DNA from: CAYUQT01 sp964446835
Lineage (GTDB): Bacteria; Planctomycetota; Phycisphaerae; UBA1845; JAFGLZ01
Assembly: GCA_964446835.1 (NCBI GenBank)
Contig: CAYUQT010000053.1
Location: forward strand, 8,205-72,204
Length of the DNA: 64,000 nt
Direction of reading: 5' to 3'
The position numbers and the translations under genes were made by a program. Shown piece by piece: positions 33,867 through 42,122 of this stretch. Every line of letters starts with the position of its first letter. Position 1 is the first letter of the stretch. The notes beneath the pieces were generated by a model. It had not been told where the DNA came from. It was given only the letters and a program-made list of their open reading frames with translations, and did no database searches.

Positions 33867-34607
33867 ATGATGCGTCTGGAAAACCTGCTGGATCAGTATC
33901 TCGATCCTCTCTTGTCTGGCAATCGCCAGGAGTGCCGTGAAGTCATCCACAAGTCTCTTCGACTGGGAATGGATCCCAAGTCGATCTATCACCAGGTCCT
34001 CTGGCCTGCGATGGAACGAGTCGACCAGCTTTACCGGGCCGACCGGATCAACAAAGCGGTCGAGAACATGGCTTGTCGGATCAATCGGGCTCTGGCCGAC
34101 CAGGTTCAGAGTCGCCTTCCGCGGACTCAAACCAACGGCAAGAAGCTGATGGTGTTGTGTGCGGACAACGAGCCGGAGGAGCTCGGCGCCCAGATGGTCT
34201 CGGACCTTTTCGAGGCCGACGGATGGACGGTGTTCTTCCTGGGCGGTGGCGTGCCGCACGACGAGGTTCTCGGCATGATCGGACAGGTTCGCCCCGAGAT
34301 GCTGCTGATTTTCGGGACCCAGCCCAGTGGTGTGCCGGGCGTGCGCCGGTTGATCGACCTGATTCGCGAGGTCGGCGTACACCCGACGATGAACACGATG
34401 ATCTCCGGCGGCGTCTTCAACCGGGCCGACGGGCTCTGGGAAGAGGTGAACGCGGACCTGTTTGCCGCGACCGCCGACGAGGCGTTGGCGGTGGCCAACG
34501 AGGCTGAGCCTCGGACACCGGACGTCCGAATTCCGGGTGCACCCAAGAAGCGTCGTCGTCGCCGTCGTCCCCCCCTTCTCGAACGAGCGGCGGTTCTGGC
34601 CGGGTAG
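33867..34607 (+). CDS. Cobalamin-binding-domain-like protein lacking the ligand His
   Basis: 246 residues. Residues 1-85 are a helical B12-cap-like domain (LENLLDQYLDPLLSGNRQEC, LWPAMERVDQLYRADRINKA). Residues 90-210 form the Rossmann-like B12 domain (KKLMVLCAD, GWTVFFLGGGVPHDEV, TMISGGVFNRADG). The usual D-x-H-x-x-G signature that supplies the lower-axial His reads E102-x-E104-x-x-G107 (in ADNEPEELGAQ), so His is replaced by Glu. The C-terminus holds a run of Arg after PKK (KKRRRRRRPP), which could bind nucleic acid. There is no DNA-binding helix-turn-helix and no Wx9EH motif, so it is not a CarH-type repressor. ATG 33867 follows AAAGGGC. It may still bind cobalamin without His ligation, or act as a sensor. 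Confidence 0.75.
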   Translation: MMRLENLLDQYLDPLLSGNRQECREVIHKSLRLGMDPKSIYHQVLWPAMERVDQLYRADRINKAVENMACRINRALADQVQSRLPRTQTNGKKLMVLCADNEPEELGAQMVSDLFEADGWTVFFLGGGVPHDEVLGMIGQVRPEMLLIFGTQPSGVPGVRRLIDLIREVGVHPTMNTMISGGVFNRADGLWEEVNADLFAATADEALAVANEAEPRTPDVRIPGAPKKRRRRRRPPLLERAAVLAG

Positions 34608-34791
34608 GTCTGAACCCCCCCTTCGATTCACCCCATCCCATGTTGCATGATATGCGGGCGGCCCGTGTCAGGATGACGCGGGCCACCCGCCACGATGGTC
34701 TGCCGAACCCCTTGTCACCTTCCGACAAAGCCGTCAGGATGTGGGCCTCATACCGCATGGCGCACTGAGGCGGAATCGCCGGGAGGTCCCC

Positions 34792-37700
34792 ATGTTTCAA
34801 CGACGTGGTCGCGGGCGACCCATCCTTCCTTCCATCATCGCTTGGAGCGTTCTGATCATCTTGTCGATTGGAGGGGCCGCCCGGGCGCAGGAGGGCGGTT
34901 CGGCCCAGGCCCTGAAGCTGGTGCCTTATCCCAAGAAGATCGAGTTGCGAACCGGGCGGATGGTGCTTCCGGAGCGAGCGAGGCTTTGTGTGACGACGGG
35001 CGGCGTCATCGTCCATCAGGCGGCAGCGATTCAGGAAGACCTGAGCCGATTCGGCAAGGTGGCCTGCGAGGTGTCGACAGTGCCGGCGTCGAAGGACCCG
35101 CCCGGATTCGTTCTTTGCCTGTCCGCCGAACCGGTCGGCGCCGATCGACTCGGTGACCTGCTGAAGGACCCACCGGCGCAGGATGAGGGATACGTGTTGA
35201 TCATCACGCCGGACCTGGCGGCCATCGGGTCGCGTGCCGAGGCCGGATTGGGCATCGGCGTCCAGACCCTGCGTCAGCTTGTACGGGGCCACCTTCAGGA
35301 TCGTTCGTTGCCCTGCCTGAAGATATCCGACTGGCCCGCGCTGCGATACCGCGGCTACTCCGACGACATCACGCGCGGCCCCAGCCCCCTGTTGCGGACA
35401 TTCGAGCACGAACTGAAGACGACGGCGCTGCTCAAGATGAACTTCTTCTCGTACTACCTCGAGCACCAGTATGCCTTCGCCAGGAATCCGGTCATCGGTC
35501 CCAAGGACGGCAGCCTGACGCCTCAGGAACTGGCGGGGCTGGTCGAGCTGGCCGGGCGGGAGGGGGTTGAGGTCTTCGGCAACCAGCAATCCTTCGGTCA
35601 CTTCGGGCACATTCTCAAACATGCCCAATACAAGCCGCTGGCCGAGACATCGGAGGTGCTCAACCCGACCATCGAGGGAACGTACAAGCTTCTCGATGAA
35701 ATGTACTCCGAGCAGATTCCGCTGCTGAAGGCCGGCTTCTTCAACGTCTGCTGCGACGAAACCGACGGCCTGGGCACGGGCCCCGCCAAGGCGGAGGCGG
35801 AGAAACTGGGTGTCGGCGGGCTCTACGTGCAGCACATCCTGCGCGTTCACCAGCTCATCACGGGCAAGTACGGCAAGCGGATGATGATGTGGGGCGACAT
35901 CATACTGCGCCATCCCGAGCACCTGCCGAAGATCCCCAAGGACACGGTGATGCTCTCGTGGGGGTATGATCCCCGCGGATCCTTCGAGGAGGCGATCACG
36001 CCGTTTTCGAAATCGGGCTATCAGTTCTTCGTCTGCCCGGGTGTGAGCTGCTGGAGCCGGATTCTGCCGGACTTCGGTGTGGCGGTCACTAATATCCGCA
36101 ACTATGTCCGCGACGGCGTCAAGCTTGGCGCCCTGGGCATGTGGAATACGACATGGGACGACGATGGCGAGAACTTCTTCGCGGTGAACTGGCATGGTGT
36201 GGCGTGGGGGGCCGAGTGCGCGTGGAGCGGTTCGGCCACGTCGCCGGAGGATTTCAACCGCCGCATCGGGGCCGTGCTGTTCGGCGAGCGTGGAGACCGT
36301 TTCGGTCGGGCCGTCGAGGGCCTGGCCAGGGCCCATCGCCTGCCGAACTACGAGCAGATGATGGACGGACGCTTCTGGCGGGTCGATCAGGACATGGGGA
36401 TGCTGCCCGTCGACGAAGCGACCGCCGTGCAACAGGCGCGATCTCTGCTGGGCATCGTCGATCCGGCGCTGGAGCAATTGCGGGCCCTTCAGACGGAGGC
36501 TCGATTCAACGGATATCTGATCGATTTTCATGTCTTCGGCGCCGAGCGGATGCGATTGATGGCGACCCGTTCGCTGGGGTACCTTGCGGCCGCTGCGGCC
36601 TACGGGAAAGCGGTGATGTCCGACGCCGGTTCGCCTGAGGCACGGGAGCAGCTCAAGGAAGCCGATCGCGAAATCCGCAAGGTGCGAGACGAACACGCCG
36701 CGATGAAGGCTCGCTATGCCGAACTCTGGAACCGGGAGAACAAGCCCTATGCACTGGAGCCGGTCCTCGGGCGATTCGATCGTCTTATCGGTGTCTACGA
36801 CGGCATCCTCAAGCGTCTGGACGGTGCGGCACAGGCCGCCGCGGCGGGTAAGGGCCTCCCGACGGCGGCGGCGGCCGGGCTCGATGTTGTGGAGATGGGT
36901 GTCCGCCGAACCAAGCCGAACAAGGTGAACGCCCAGTCTCTGTTGCCCGACGCACCGTGGGTTGACGAACCGTTCGATCATCGTATGGGTCTGGTGATCG
37001 GCAGCGGTGCGACCTCGCGCGTGGACCTGCCCGTGGAGGTGGACCTTCCAGCCGGCGTCGGAACAAACACGACGGTCCGCCTGTTCGAGATCAATCCGCA
37101 GACCCTCGCCCAGACGCCGGTTGCCTGTCAGCGGCGATCGGTCGGTCTGACCCCGCGGCTGGCCTTTGTCGTCCGGGGCACGATGGAGAAGGGCGCCTCA
37201 CGGCATTTCCTTCTCTATTACGGCGCCGGTGTGGCCTCCGTGCCGCCCAGGGATCCTGCGGCGGTTCATTACGCCCATGAACCCAACGGCGTGATCCGGA
37301 TCGAGAACGATCAGGTCTCGCTGCGGATCGGTCCTGAGGGCGGGCACATCTACCGATGGGAGGTCAAAGGGCTGGGCAACCGCGATCTGACCGAGCCGGG
37401 CGAGACGGGCTGGGCGGGCTTTGCTGATTGCTATGGGCCCCATCGCAGCGCAGCCCATCGCCTTGAGGTTCTCGATGCCGGACCGGCGATGGTCCGTGTG
37501 AGGTGCATCGGAGCGGAAGGGCTCGAGAAGTTGATCACGCTTTACGCCGGTGTGCCGTGGGCCGAGGTGACGCTCAACAGCGGCCAGAGCTGGTTCTGGT
37601 GCTACGACGACATCGCGGTGATGGGCGCCGACAGCGGCACACCCGGCGAATGGCTGTTCTCCGACCGGACGTCCGGCAAAGTTCGGAAGATCACGCAGAC

Positions 37701-37989
37701 TCCCGACTGTCAGGCCCGCCGAGGCCACGTGCAGTGGGGGTGCAAGTTCGCGCGCGGAGGTCCGATGCTGGCGCTGATCACGCCGGAGTCGGTGGCCCAT
37801 CATGTCGTCGGCCCGGGATCGGGAATGGGCGGGGTCGGCATCGAGGGTTCGCCCCAGTCGATCAGCCACTTCGTGATCTATGGAGGGCCGTGCCCGACGC
37901 AACCGAAGGATGTCCTTGATGCGCTGCGTGCGACATTGGACTATCGGACTCCGCCGGTTGTGGAACTCTGCGCCTTGCAGATGCGATAG
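34792..37989 (+). CDS. Secreted GH20-type beta-N-acetylhexosaminidase with long C-terminal extension
   Basis: 1065 residues. The start ATG 34792 follows GGGAGG by 5 bases. A signal peptide (about 1-34) is followed by the GH20 N-terminal domain (VPYPKKIELRTGRMVLPERA, GLGIGVQTLRQLV) and barrel (RYRGYSDDITRGPSPLL). The catalytic pair is D322-E323 in NVCCDETDG; GH20 enzymes use the Asp to hold the substrate's acetamido group as nucleophile and the Glu as acid/base. The last about 350 residues form beta-rich domains (HRMGLVIGSGATSRVDLPVE, VSLRIGPEGGHIYRWEV) resembling GH38-type C-terminal sandwiches, not seen in short GH20 enzymes. It should release N-acetylglucosamine or N-acetylgalactosamine outside the cytoplasm. 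Ribokinase and DeoC genes follow on the same strand. Confidence 0.87.
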   Translation: MFQRRGRGRPILPSIIAWSVLIILSIGGAARAQEGGSAQALKLVPYPKKIELRTGRMVLPERARLCVTTGGVIVHQAAAIQEDLSRFGKVACEVSTVPASKDPPGFVLCLSAEPVGADRLGDLLKDPPAQDEGYVLIITPDLAAIGSRAEAGLGIGVQTLRQLVRGHLQDRSLPCLKISDWPALRYRGYSDDITRGPSPLLRTFEHELKTTALLKMNFFSYYLEHQYAFARNPVIGPKDGSLTPQELAGLVELAGREGVEVFGNQQSFGHFGHILKHAQYKPLAETSEVLNPTIEGTYKLLDEMYSEQIPLLKAGFFNVCCDETDGLGTGPAKAEAEKLGVGGLYVQHILRVHQLITGKYGKRMMMWGDIILRHPEHLPKIPKDTVMLSWGYDPRGSFEEAITPFSKSGYQFFVCPGVSCWSRILPDFGVAVTNIRNYVRDGVKLGALGMWNTTWDDDGENFFAVNWHGVAWGAECAWSGSATSPEDFNRRIGAVLFGERGDRFGRAVEGLARAHRLPNYEQMMDGRFWRVDQDMGMLPVDEATAVQQARSLLGIVDPALEQLRALQTEARFNGYLIDFHVFGAERMRLMATRSLGYLAAAAAYGKAVMSDAGSPEAREQLKEADREIRKVRDEHAAMKARYAELWNRENKPYALEPVLGRFDRLIGVYDGILKRLDGAAQAAAAGKGLPTAAAAGLDVVEMGVRRTKPNKVNAQSLLPDAPWVDEPFDHRMGLVIGSGATSRVDLPVEVDLPAGVGTNTTVRLFEINPQTLAQTPVACQRRSVGLTPRLAFVVRGTMEKGASRHFLLYYGAGVASVPPRDPAAVHYAHEPNGVIRIENDQVSLRIGPEGGHIYRWEVKGLGNRDLTEPGETGWAGFADCYGPHRSAAHRLEVLDAGPAMVRVRCIGAEGLEKLITLYAGVPWAEVTLNSGQSWFWCYDDIAVMGADSGTPGEWLFSDRTSGKVRKITQTPDCQARRGHVQWGCKFARGGPMLALITPESVAHHVVGPGSGMGGVGIEGSPQSISHFVIYGGPCPTQPKDVLDALRATLDYRTPPVVELCALQMR

Positions 37990-38117
37990 ATTGTCGGCCG
38001 CGAGGACGTTGCCCTGCCGCACCGTCTTGCGAGGGACGGACATTCATCATAGGATTCCCCCCGGCGCCACGCATGCCATGTGTGAATCGGTGATGGGGGA
38101 GCGGACGGATCACTTCC

Positions 38118-39080
38118 ATGAGCAGTCAGCCCCGAATTGTTCTGATCGGCAGCATGAACTTTGATTGTGTCGCCAAGGCCGACCGCCTTCCCAAGAAGGG
38201 CGAGACGGTTCTGGGGACATTCTTCGGCACGTTTCCGGGCGGCAAGGGAGCCAACCAGGCCGCTCAGATGGGCCGCCTCGGCGCCGAGGTGTATATGGTC
38301 GGTCGGGTGGGTGACGACTTCATGGCCGATACCCTTCTGGCCAGCCTGTCGGCTTCGAGCGTGAACACCGACTATGTCACGCGTGACGCGTCGGTCACCA
38401 CGGGTGCCTGTTGCATCAACGTCGATCAGGACGGGAACAATACGATCGTCATCGTACCGCAGGCCAACATGGCGTGCTCGAAAGCGGATGTGGACTCGGC
38501 ATCCCGTGTGATTCAATCGGCGGATGCCGTGCTGTGCCAATTCGAGATCCCGCTGTCCACCGTCGCGCATGCGGCGTTCCTGGCCGCTCAGTACGGCGTT
38601 CGGATGATTCTGAACCCCGCGCCGCCCGCGACGGCCGAGTTGCCGAAGGGTCTGTTGTCGAACGTAGACATTCTGACGCCCAATGAAACGGAGGCCGAAC
38701 ACCTGTCGGGTATTCCCATGCCGTCCGGCGGGAAGTCGGCCGATGGCGACTGGGAGTCACGGGTGGCCCAGAAGCTTCTGACGATGGGGCCTCGAACCCT
38801 GGTGTTGACATTGGGCGATCGCGGGGCCTTCCTGGCGACCCGGGACGGCGAGGAACTCATACCGGCATTTCCGGTTCAGGCGGTGGACGCCACGGCCGCC
38901 GGAGACGCCTTCAACGGTGCATTGGCCGTCGCGCTGGCCGAGGGTAAACCCATGCGCGATGCGATCGTCTTTGCCAATGCGGCGGGGGCCCTGGCAGCTA
39001 CCAAACCGGGCGCCCAGCCCTCGTTGGCCACACGAGCCGAGGTCGAGAGGTTCCTTCGAGATCGAGGGGTGACAGTATGA
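38118..39080 (+). CDS. rbsK: Ribokinase (PfkB family)
   Basis: A cytoplasmic sugar kinase of 320 residues that phosphorylates ribose or deoxyribose at O5 using ATP. The N-terminal GSMNFDCVAKADRLPKKGET and GTFPGGKGANQAAQMGRLG are PfkB signature 1; VDATAAGDAFNGALAVALAEG is signature 2, with D263 as catalytic base. LNPAPPATAELP and LTPNETEAEHL are family-typical. Its last four bases overlap the start of deoC (ATGA at 39077), so the two are translationally coupled. The pair converts free deoxyribose or ribose, or nucleoside-derived sugars, to central intermediates. Confidence 0.93.
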   Translation: MSSQPRIVLIGSMNFDCVAKADRLPKKGETVLGTFFGTFPGGKGANQAAQMGRLGAEVYMVGRVGDDFMADTLLASLSASSVNTDYVTRDASVTTGACCINVDQDGNNTIVIVPQANMACSKADVDSASRVIQSADAVLCQFEIPLSTVAHAAFLAAQYGVRMILNPAPPATAELPKGLLSNVDILTPNETEAEHLSGIPMPSGGKSADGDWESRVAQKLLTMGPRTLVLTLGDRGAFLATRDGEELIPAFPVQAVDATAAGDAFNGALAVALAEGKPMRDAIVFANAAGALAATKPGAQPSLATRAEVERFLRDRGVTV

Positions 39081-39742
39081 CTGCCCCGAGTATCGTCCAG
39101 TTCATCGATCACACGCTCTTGAGACCCGATGCCACGGTGTCCGACATCGAGACGTTGTGTGACGAGGCCATTCGATATGGCTTCGTGGCGGTGTGCGTGA
39201 ACCCGTGGCATGTGGCCCGATCGTCGGATCGGCTGAAGGGTTCAGACGTCGAGGTGTGCACGGTGATCGGCTTCCCGCTGGGAGCGAACACGACGGCGAT
39301 CAAGGTGGCCGAGGCCCGACAGGCCATCGCCGACGGTGCCGATGAGCTGGACATGGTGCTCTCGATCGGGGCCCTGAAGGCGGGTGACGACGCCTTCGTT
39401 GAGGAGGACATCGCGGCAGTGGTTCAGGTGTCGGAGTGCAGAATCGTCAAGGTCATTCTTGAAACCGGGCTGCTGACGAACGATGAGAAAGTGCGTGCCG
39501 CCCGTCGGGTTCGGGCCGCCGGCGCACAGTTCGTCAAAACCTGCACAGGTTTCTCGGAAGGCGGCGCCACCGTCGAGGACGTCCGCTTGCTGAAGCAGAC
39601 GGTCGGACCCGATCTGGGCGTGAAGGCCTCGGGCAAGGTCCGCGACCTAGCCACCGCGATGGCGATGATCGAGGCGGGCGCCACGCGAATCGGCACGAGT
39701 TCCGGAGTGAAGATTGCCGAAGAGGAGAAGGCTGCCCGCTGA
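39077..39742 (+). CDS. deoC: Deoxyribose-phosphate aldolase
   Basis: A class I aldolase of 221 residues splitting 2-deoxyribose-5-phosphate into glyceraldehyde-3-phosphate and acetaldehyde in the cytoplasm. FIDHTLLRPDAT opens the family, TVIGFPLGANTT and DELDMVLSIGALK line the barrel, and the Schiff-base lysine is K154 in FVKTCTGF (Cys in place of the more common Ser). K183 in GVKASGKVRD is the second conserved lysine. Length matches the short bacterial form. The start overlaps the ribokinase stop (ATGA), which fixes ATG 39077. Confidence 0.94.
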   Translation: MTAPSIVQFIDHTLLRPDATVSDIETLCDEAIRYGFVAVCVNPWHVARSSDRLKGSDVEVCTVIGFPLGANTTAIKVAEARQAIADGADELDMVLSIGALKAGDDAFVEEDIAAVVQVSECRIVKVILETGLLTNDEKVRAARRVRAAGAQFVKTCTGFSEGGATVEDVRLLKQTVGPDLGVKASGKVRDLATAMAMIEAGATRIGTSSGVKIAEEEKAAR

Positions 39743-39795
39743 CGGCGTCGCGGCCCATCGGAATGATCTGCAACGGCAGGCGAGCGCGGAAGGGA

Positions 39796-41490
39796 TCAGA
39801 ATTCTGCCTCGGAGAGATACCGGGCCCCGATCCGCATCGCCAGGACGGCTATCAGCGGACCCACCAATAGTATGAGCGCCAGGGCCGGCGCCGTTACGGA
39901 ATCCAACTGCAAGCCGCCCATCCGTGCCCCGCGGGCGGTCAGGACGCCACCGACGACGAGAATCAGGATCACCAGGAGCACCGACGCGATCAGGTTGACC
40001 GTGCCGCCCAGGCCGCTGGCGATTCTCGCACCGTCGGACAGCCCGAACATCGGCAGCCGGGCACCCAGTCCGACCGACAGTCCGCACAGGCCGACGCACA
40101 CGGAGAAGACCGACATCAGGTGAAGCGCCCACCAGATCGCCGGAAGATTCAGCATCGACATCGAGAGGACCGTCACGATCATCGCACACAGCAGTGTAGT
40201 GGTCAGTGCAAAGGCGAACTTGCACAGAAGCAGTTGCCGGCGCGAAATAGGCATTGGAACCAGCAGCCAGAGCTGTCGTCCCTCGAGAGAGACCATGGGA
40301 AAGACGAACCGTCCCGTGAAGGTGGCCAGGATCAGGCTGATGGCCGCAAGATTCAGAAACGCCACGAGCAATTGCCACTGGGACGACGAGATGTCGAGGG
40401 TCAGCCGGGGGATGTTGACCACGTAGAGGCCCAATAGCCCGAAGAGGATTGCCAACTGAGACCACTGAAGCGGGTCGCGGAGGAGTGCCCGGACATCCTT
40501 CAGGATGAGCCGCTGCGGCCTTCTCGGCAGATAGAAGAACAGGGCTCGCGTCAGCCATTCCGTCAGCCAGCCGCCGTTGGTGAGTATCCGCGAGGAGCGG
40601 GACTGTGCGCGGGTGTAGGCCTCGCTGAGCTTGCGTGAGGCGATGGTGGTGGCCAGCCAGCTCAGGAATAGACCGTTGGCGAGCGTCACGATGAGGTAGA
40701 AGATGGCATCGGCCGGCCTGCCACGGGCGGAGGCGACGATGCCCTCGGTGACCCATGTGCTCGGCCAGAGCGGTCCTCGAATCGCCGACAACTGGCCGAA
40801 GAAGGTTTTCAGCCAGAGCGTGGTGTCCTCGTTGGTCTGGGTGTACAGCCGGACGCCGAATCGCATAACCAATACAGTGCACGCCACGATGACGACGACG
40901 AGGAACCGGCGAGCCGATCGCGGGAAGTAGAGGGCCGCGATGTGGGCCGCCAGCAGCCCGAGGGCCCCCGGGATGGCCACGAACGACAGGAACAGTCCGA
41001 GGAAGACCGGGTAGAAGTACCAGGGCTCCTGACTGACGCTGGCCATCGCCGCCATCAGCGGCAACCCGAGCAGGATGAGCGACCAACTGCTCAGGAAGAG
41101 GGCCTCGACGTACTTGGTGATGACCACATGCCAGGCCCTCAGGGGCACCGACATCAGGAAGATGGGTTCGCCTCCGCCGTAGAGTCCTGAGAAGCAGAGG
41201 ATCCCCGTGGAGAACCCGAGCATCGCCATCAGGGCGATGAAGAAAAAGTGGAAGACGTAGGGTAGGGCGACGATCGATTCGAGGTGCCGAACCTGGATGA
41301 CCTTGAAGACCTCATGGAACAGTACGTACAAGGCCGCCCAGATGAACAGGATGAAGGCGGTAATCGAGACCAGTCGCAGGGGTGATTCGCTCAGGTCCTG
41401 GCGCACGTGGTTTCGCAGTGCGACGGCCTTCATCTGAAGGACCGTCCACAGCGAGGACGGCTCCGGCGTTCCAGTAACCCGATCGTTCAT
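39796..41490 (-). CDS. ABC-2-type permease
   Basis: 564 residues with about 12 membrane helices (SITAFILFIWAALYVLF, VFHFFFIALMAMLGFSTGIL, ILVILILVVGGVLTA). YGGGEPIFLMSVPLRAWHVV followed by ITKYVEALFLSSWSLILLG is the usual start of ABC-2 exporter permeases. It would export a substrate with a cytoplasmic ATPase, which is not adjacent. A helix-rich central part contains the positively charged loop ARRFLVVVIVACTVLVMRFG. GAGAAG precedes ATG 41490. Function beyond transport is not visible. Confidence 0.8.
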   Translation of the reverse strand: MNDRVTGTPEPSSLWTVLQMKAVALRNHVRQDLSESPLRLVSITAFILFIWAALYVLFHEVFKVIQVRHLESIVALPYVFHFFFIALMAMLGFSTGILCFSGLYGGGEPIFLMSVPLRAWHVVITKYVEALFLSSWSLILLGLPLMAAMASVSQEPWYFYPVFLGLFLSFVAIPGALGLLAAHIAALYFPRSARRFLVVVIVACTVLVMRFGVRLYTQTNEDTTLWLKTFFGQLSAIRGPLWPSTWVTEGIVASARGRPADAIFYLIVTLANGLFLSWLATTIASRKLSEAYTRAQSRSSRILTNGGWLTEWLTRALFFYLPRRPQRLILKDVRALLRDPLQWSQLAILFGLLGLYVVNIPRLTLDISSSQWQLLVAFLNLAAISLILATFTGRFVFPMVSLEGRQLWLLVPMPISRRQLLLCKFAFALTTTLLCAMIVTVLSMSMLNLPAIWWALHLMSVFSVCVGLCGLSVGLGARLPMFGLSDGARIASGLGGTVNLIASVLLVILILVVGGVLTARGARMGGLQLDSVTAPALALILLVGPLIAVLAMRIGARYLSEAEF

Positions 41491-41630
41491 AGCGGCTTCT
41501 CAGACCCTCGAACACAGACTCCGCAGCCGATATCCTAGCATCCCGGTGATCGGAGAGGTAGGGCGGCAGAGGTTGCCGTCCGGGACAGGGGAAAGGAATC
41601 CGGGCGCAAGATCGTCGGGGTCGACGGGAG

Positions 41631-42122
41631 CTATTTCTTGCCCATGGCCCGCTGGGCGGCGAAGAAGCCCCTGAGGAGGTCGGCGGCCTCGGCGTCGAGG
41701 ACGCCACCCTGCGTGGGGACACGGTGGTTGAGCCGGGAATCCGTGGTGATGGAATAGAGCGACCCGCAGGCGCCGGCCTTGGGGTCGGTGGCACCGAAGA
41801 CGAGCCGAGCGATCCTCGCCTGAACGATGGCACCGGCGCACATCGGACAGGGTTCGAGGGTAACATAGAGCGTGCAGCCGTCGAGACGCCACGTTCCCAT
41901 CGCCTCGGCCGCGGCGGTGATGGCAATCATTTCGGCATGGGCCGTCGGATCGGCCAGCAGCTCCCGCTGATTCCGGCCGCGGGCGATGGCCCGGCCGTCG
42001 TGGACCATCACGGCGCCGACGGGCACGTCGTCATGATCGAGGGCCTCGACGGCCTCGCGAAGCGCCAGGCGCATGAAATACTCGTCCATCTGGGTCTGGG
42101 GCAGTTCGCCCGGATCGATCAT
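41631..42122 (-). CDS. tadA: tRNA adenosine(34) deaminase TadA
   Basis: A zinc deaminase converting adenosine 34 to inosine in tRNA-Arg(ACG). The zinc site is complete: H62 and E64 in PTAHAEMIAI, C92 and C95 in EPCPMCAGA. FGATDPKAGACGSL is the conserved segment after the second motif. I use ATG 42122 because it overlaps the kinase gene's TGA (ATGA), giving 163 residues; ATG 42089 (MDEYFMRLALREA) matches the usual start of the fold and is equally possible. It is last in the minus-strand run with the kinase and sigma genes. Confidence 0.93.
   Translation of the reverse strand: MIDPGELPQTQMDEYFMRLALREAVEALDHDDVPVGAVMVHDGRAIARGRNQRELLADPTAHAEMIAITAAAEAMGTWRLDGCTLYVTLEPCPMCAGAIVQARIARLVFGATDPKAGACGSLYSITTDSRLNHRVPTQGGVLDAEAADLLRGFFAAQRAMGKK

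Noticed and set aside
33867..34607. CarH-type light-dependent repressor
   Set aside because: No MerR-type DNA-binding domain, no Wx9EH motif and no axial His.
34417..36981. 854-codon minus-strand frame opposite the GH20 gene
   Set aside because: Antisense shadow without motifs; the plus strand contains the GH20 catalytic pair.
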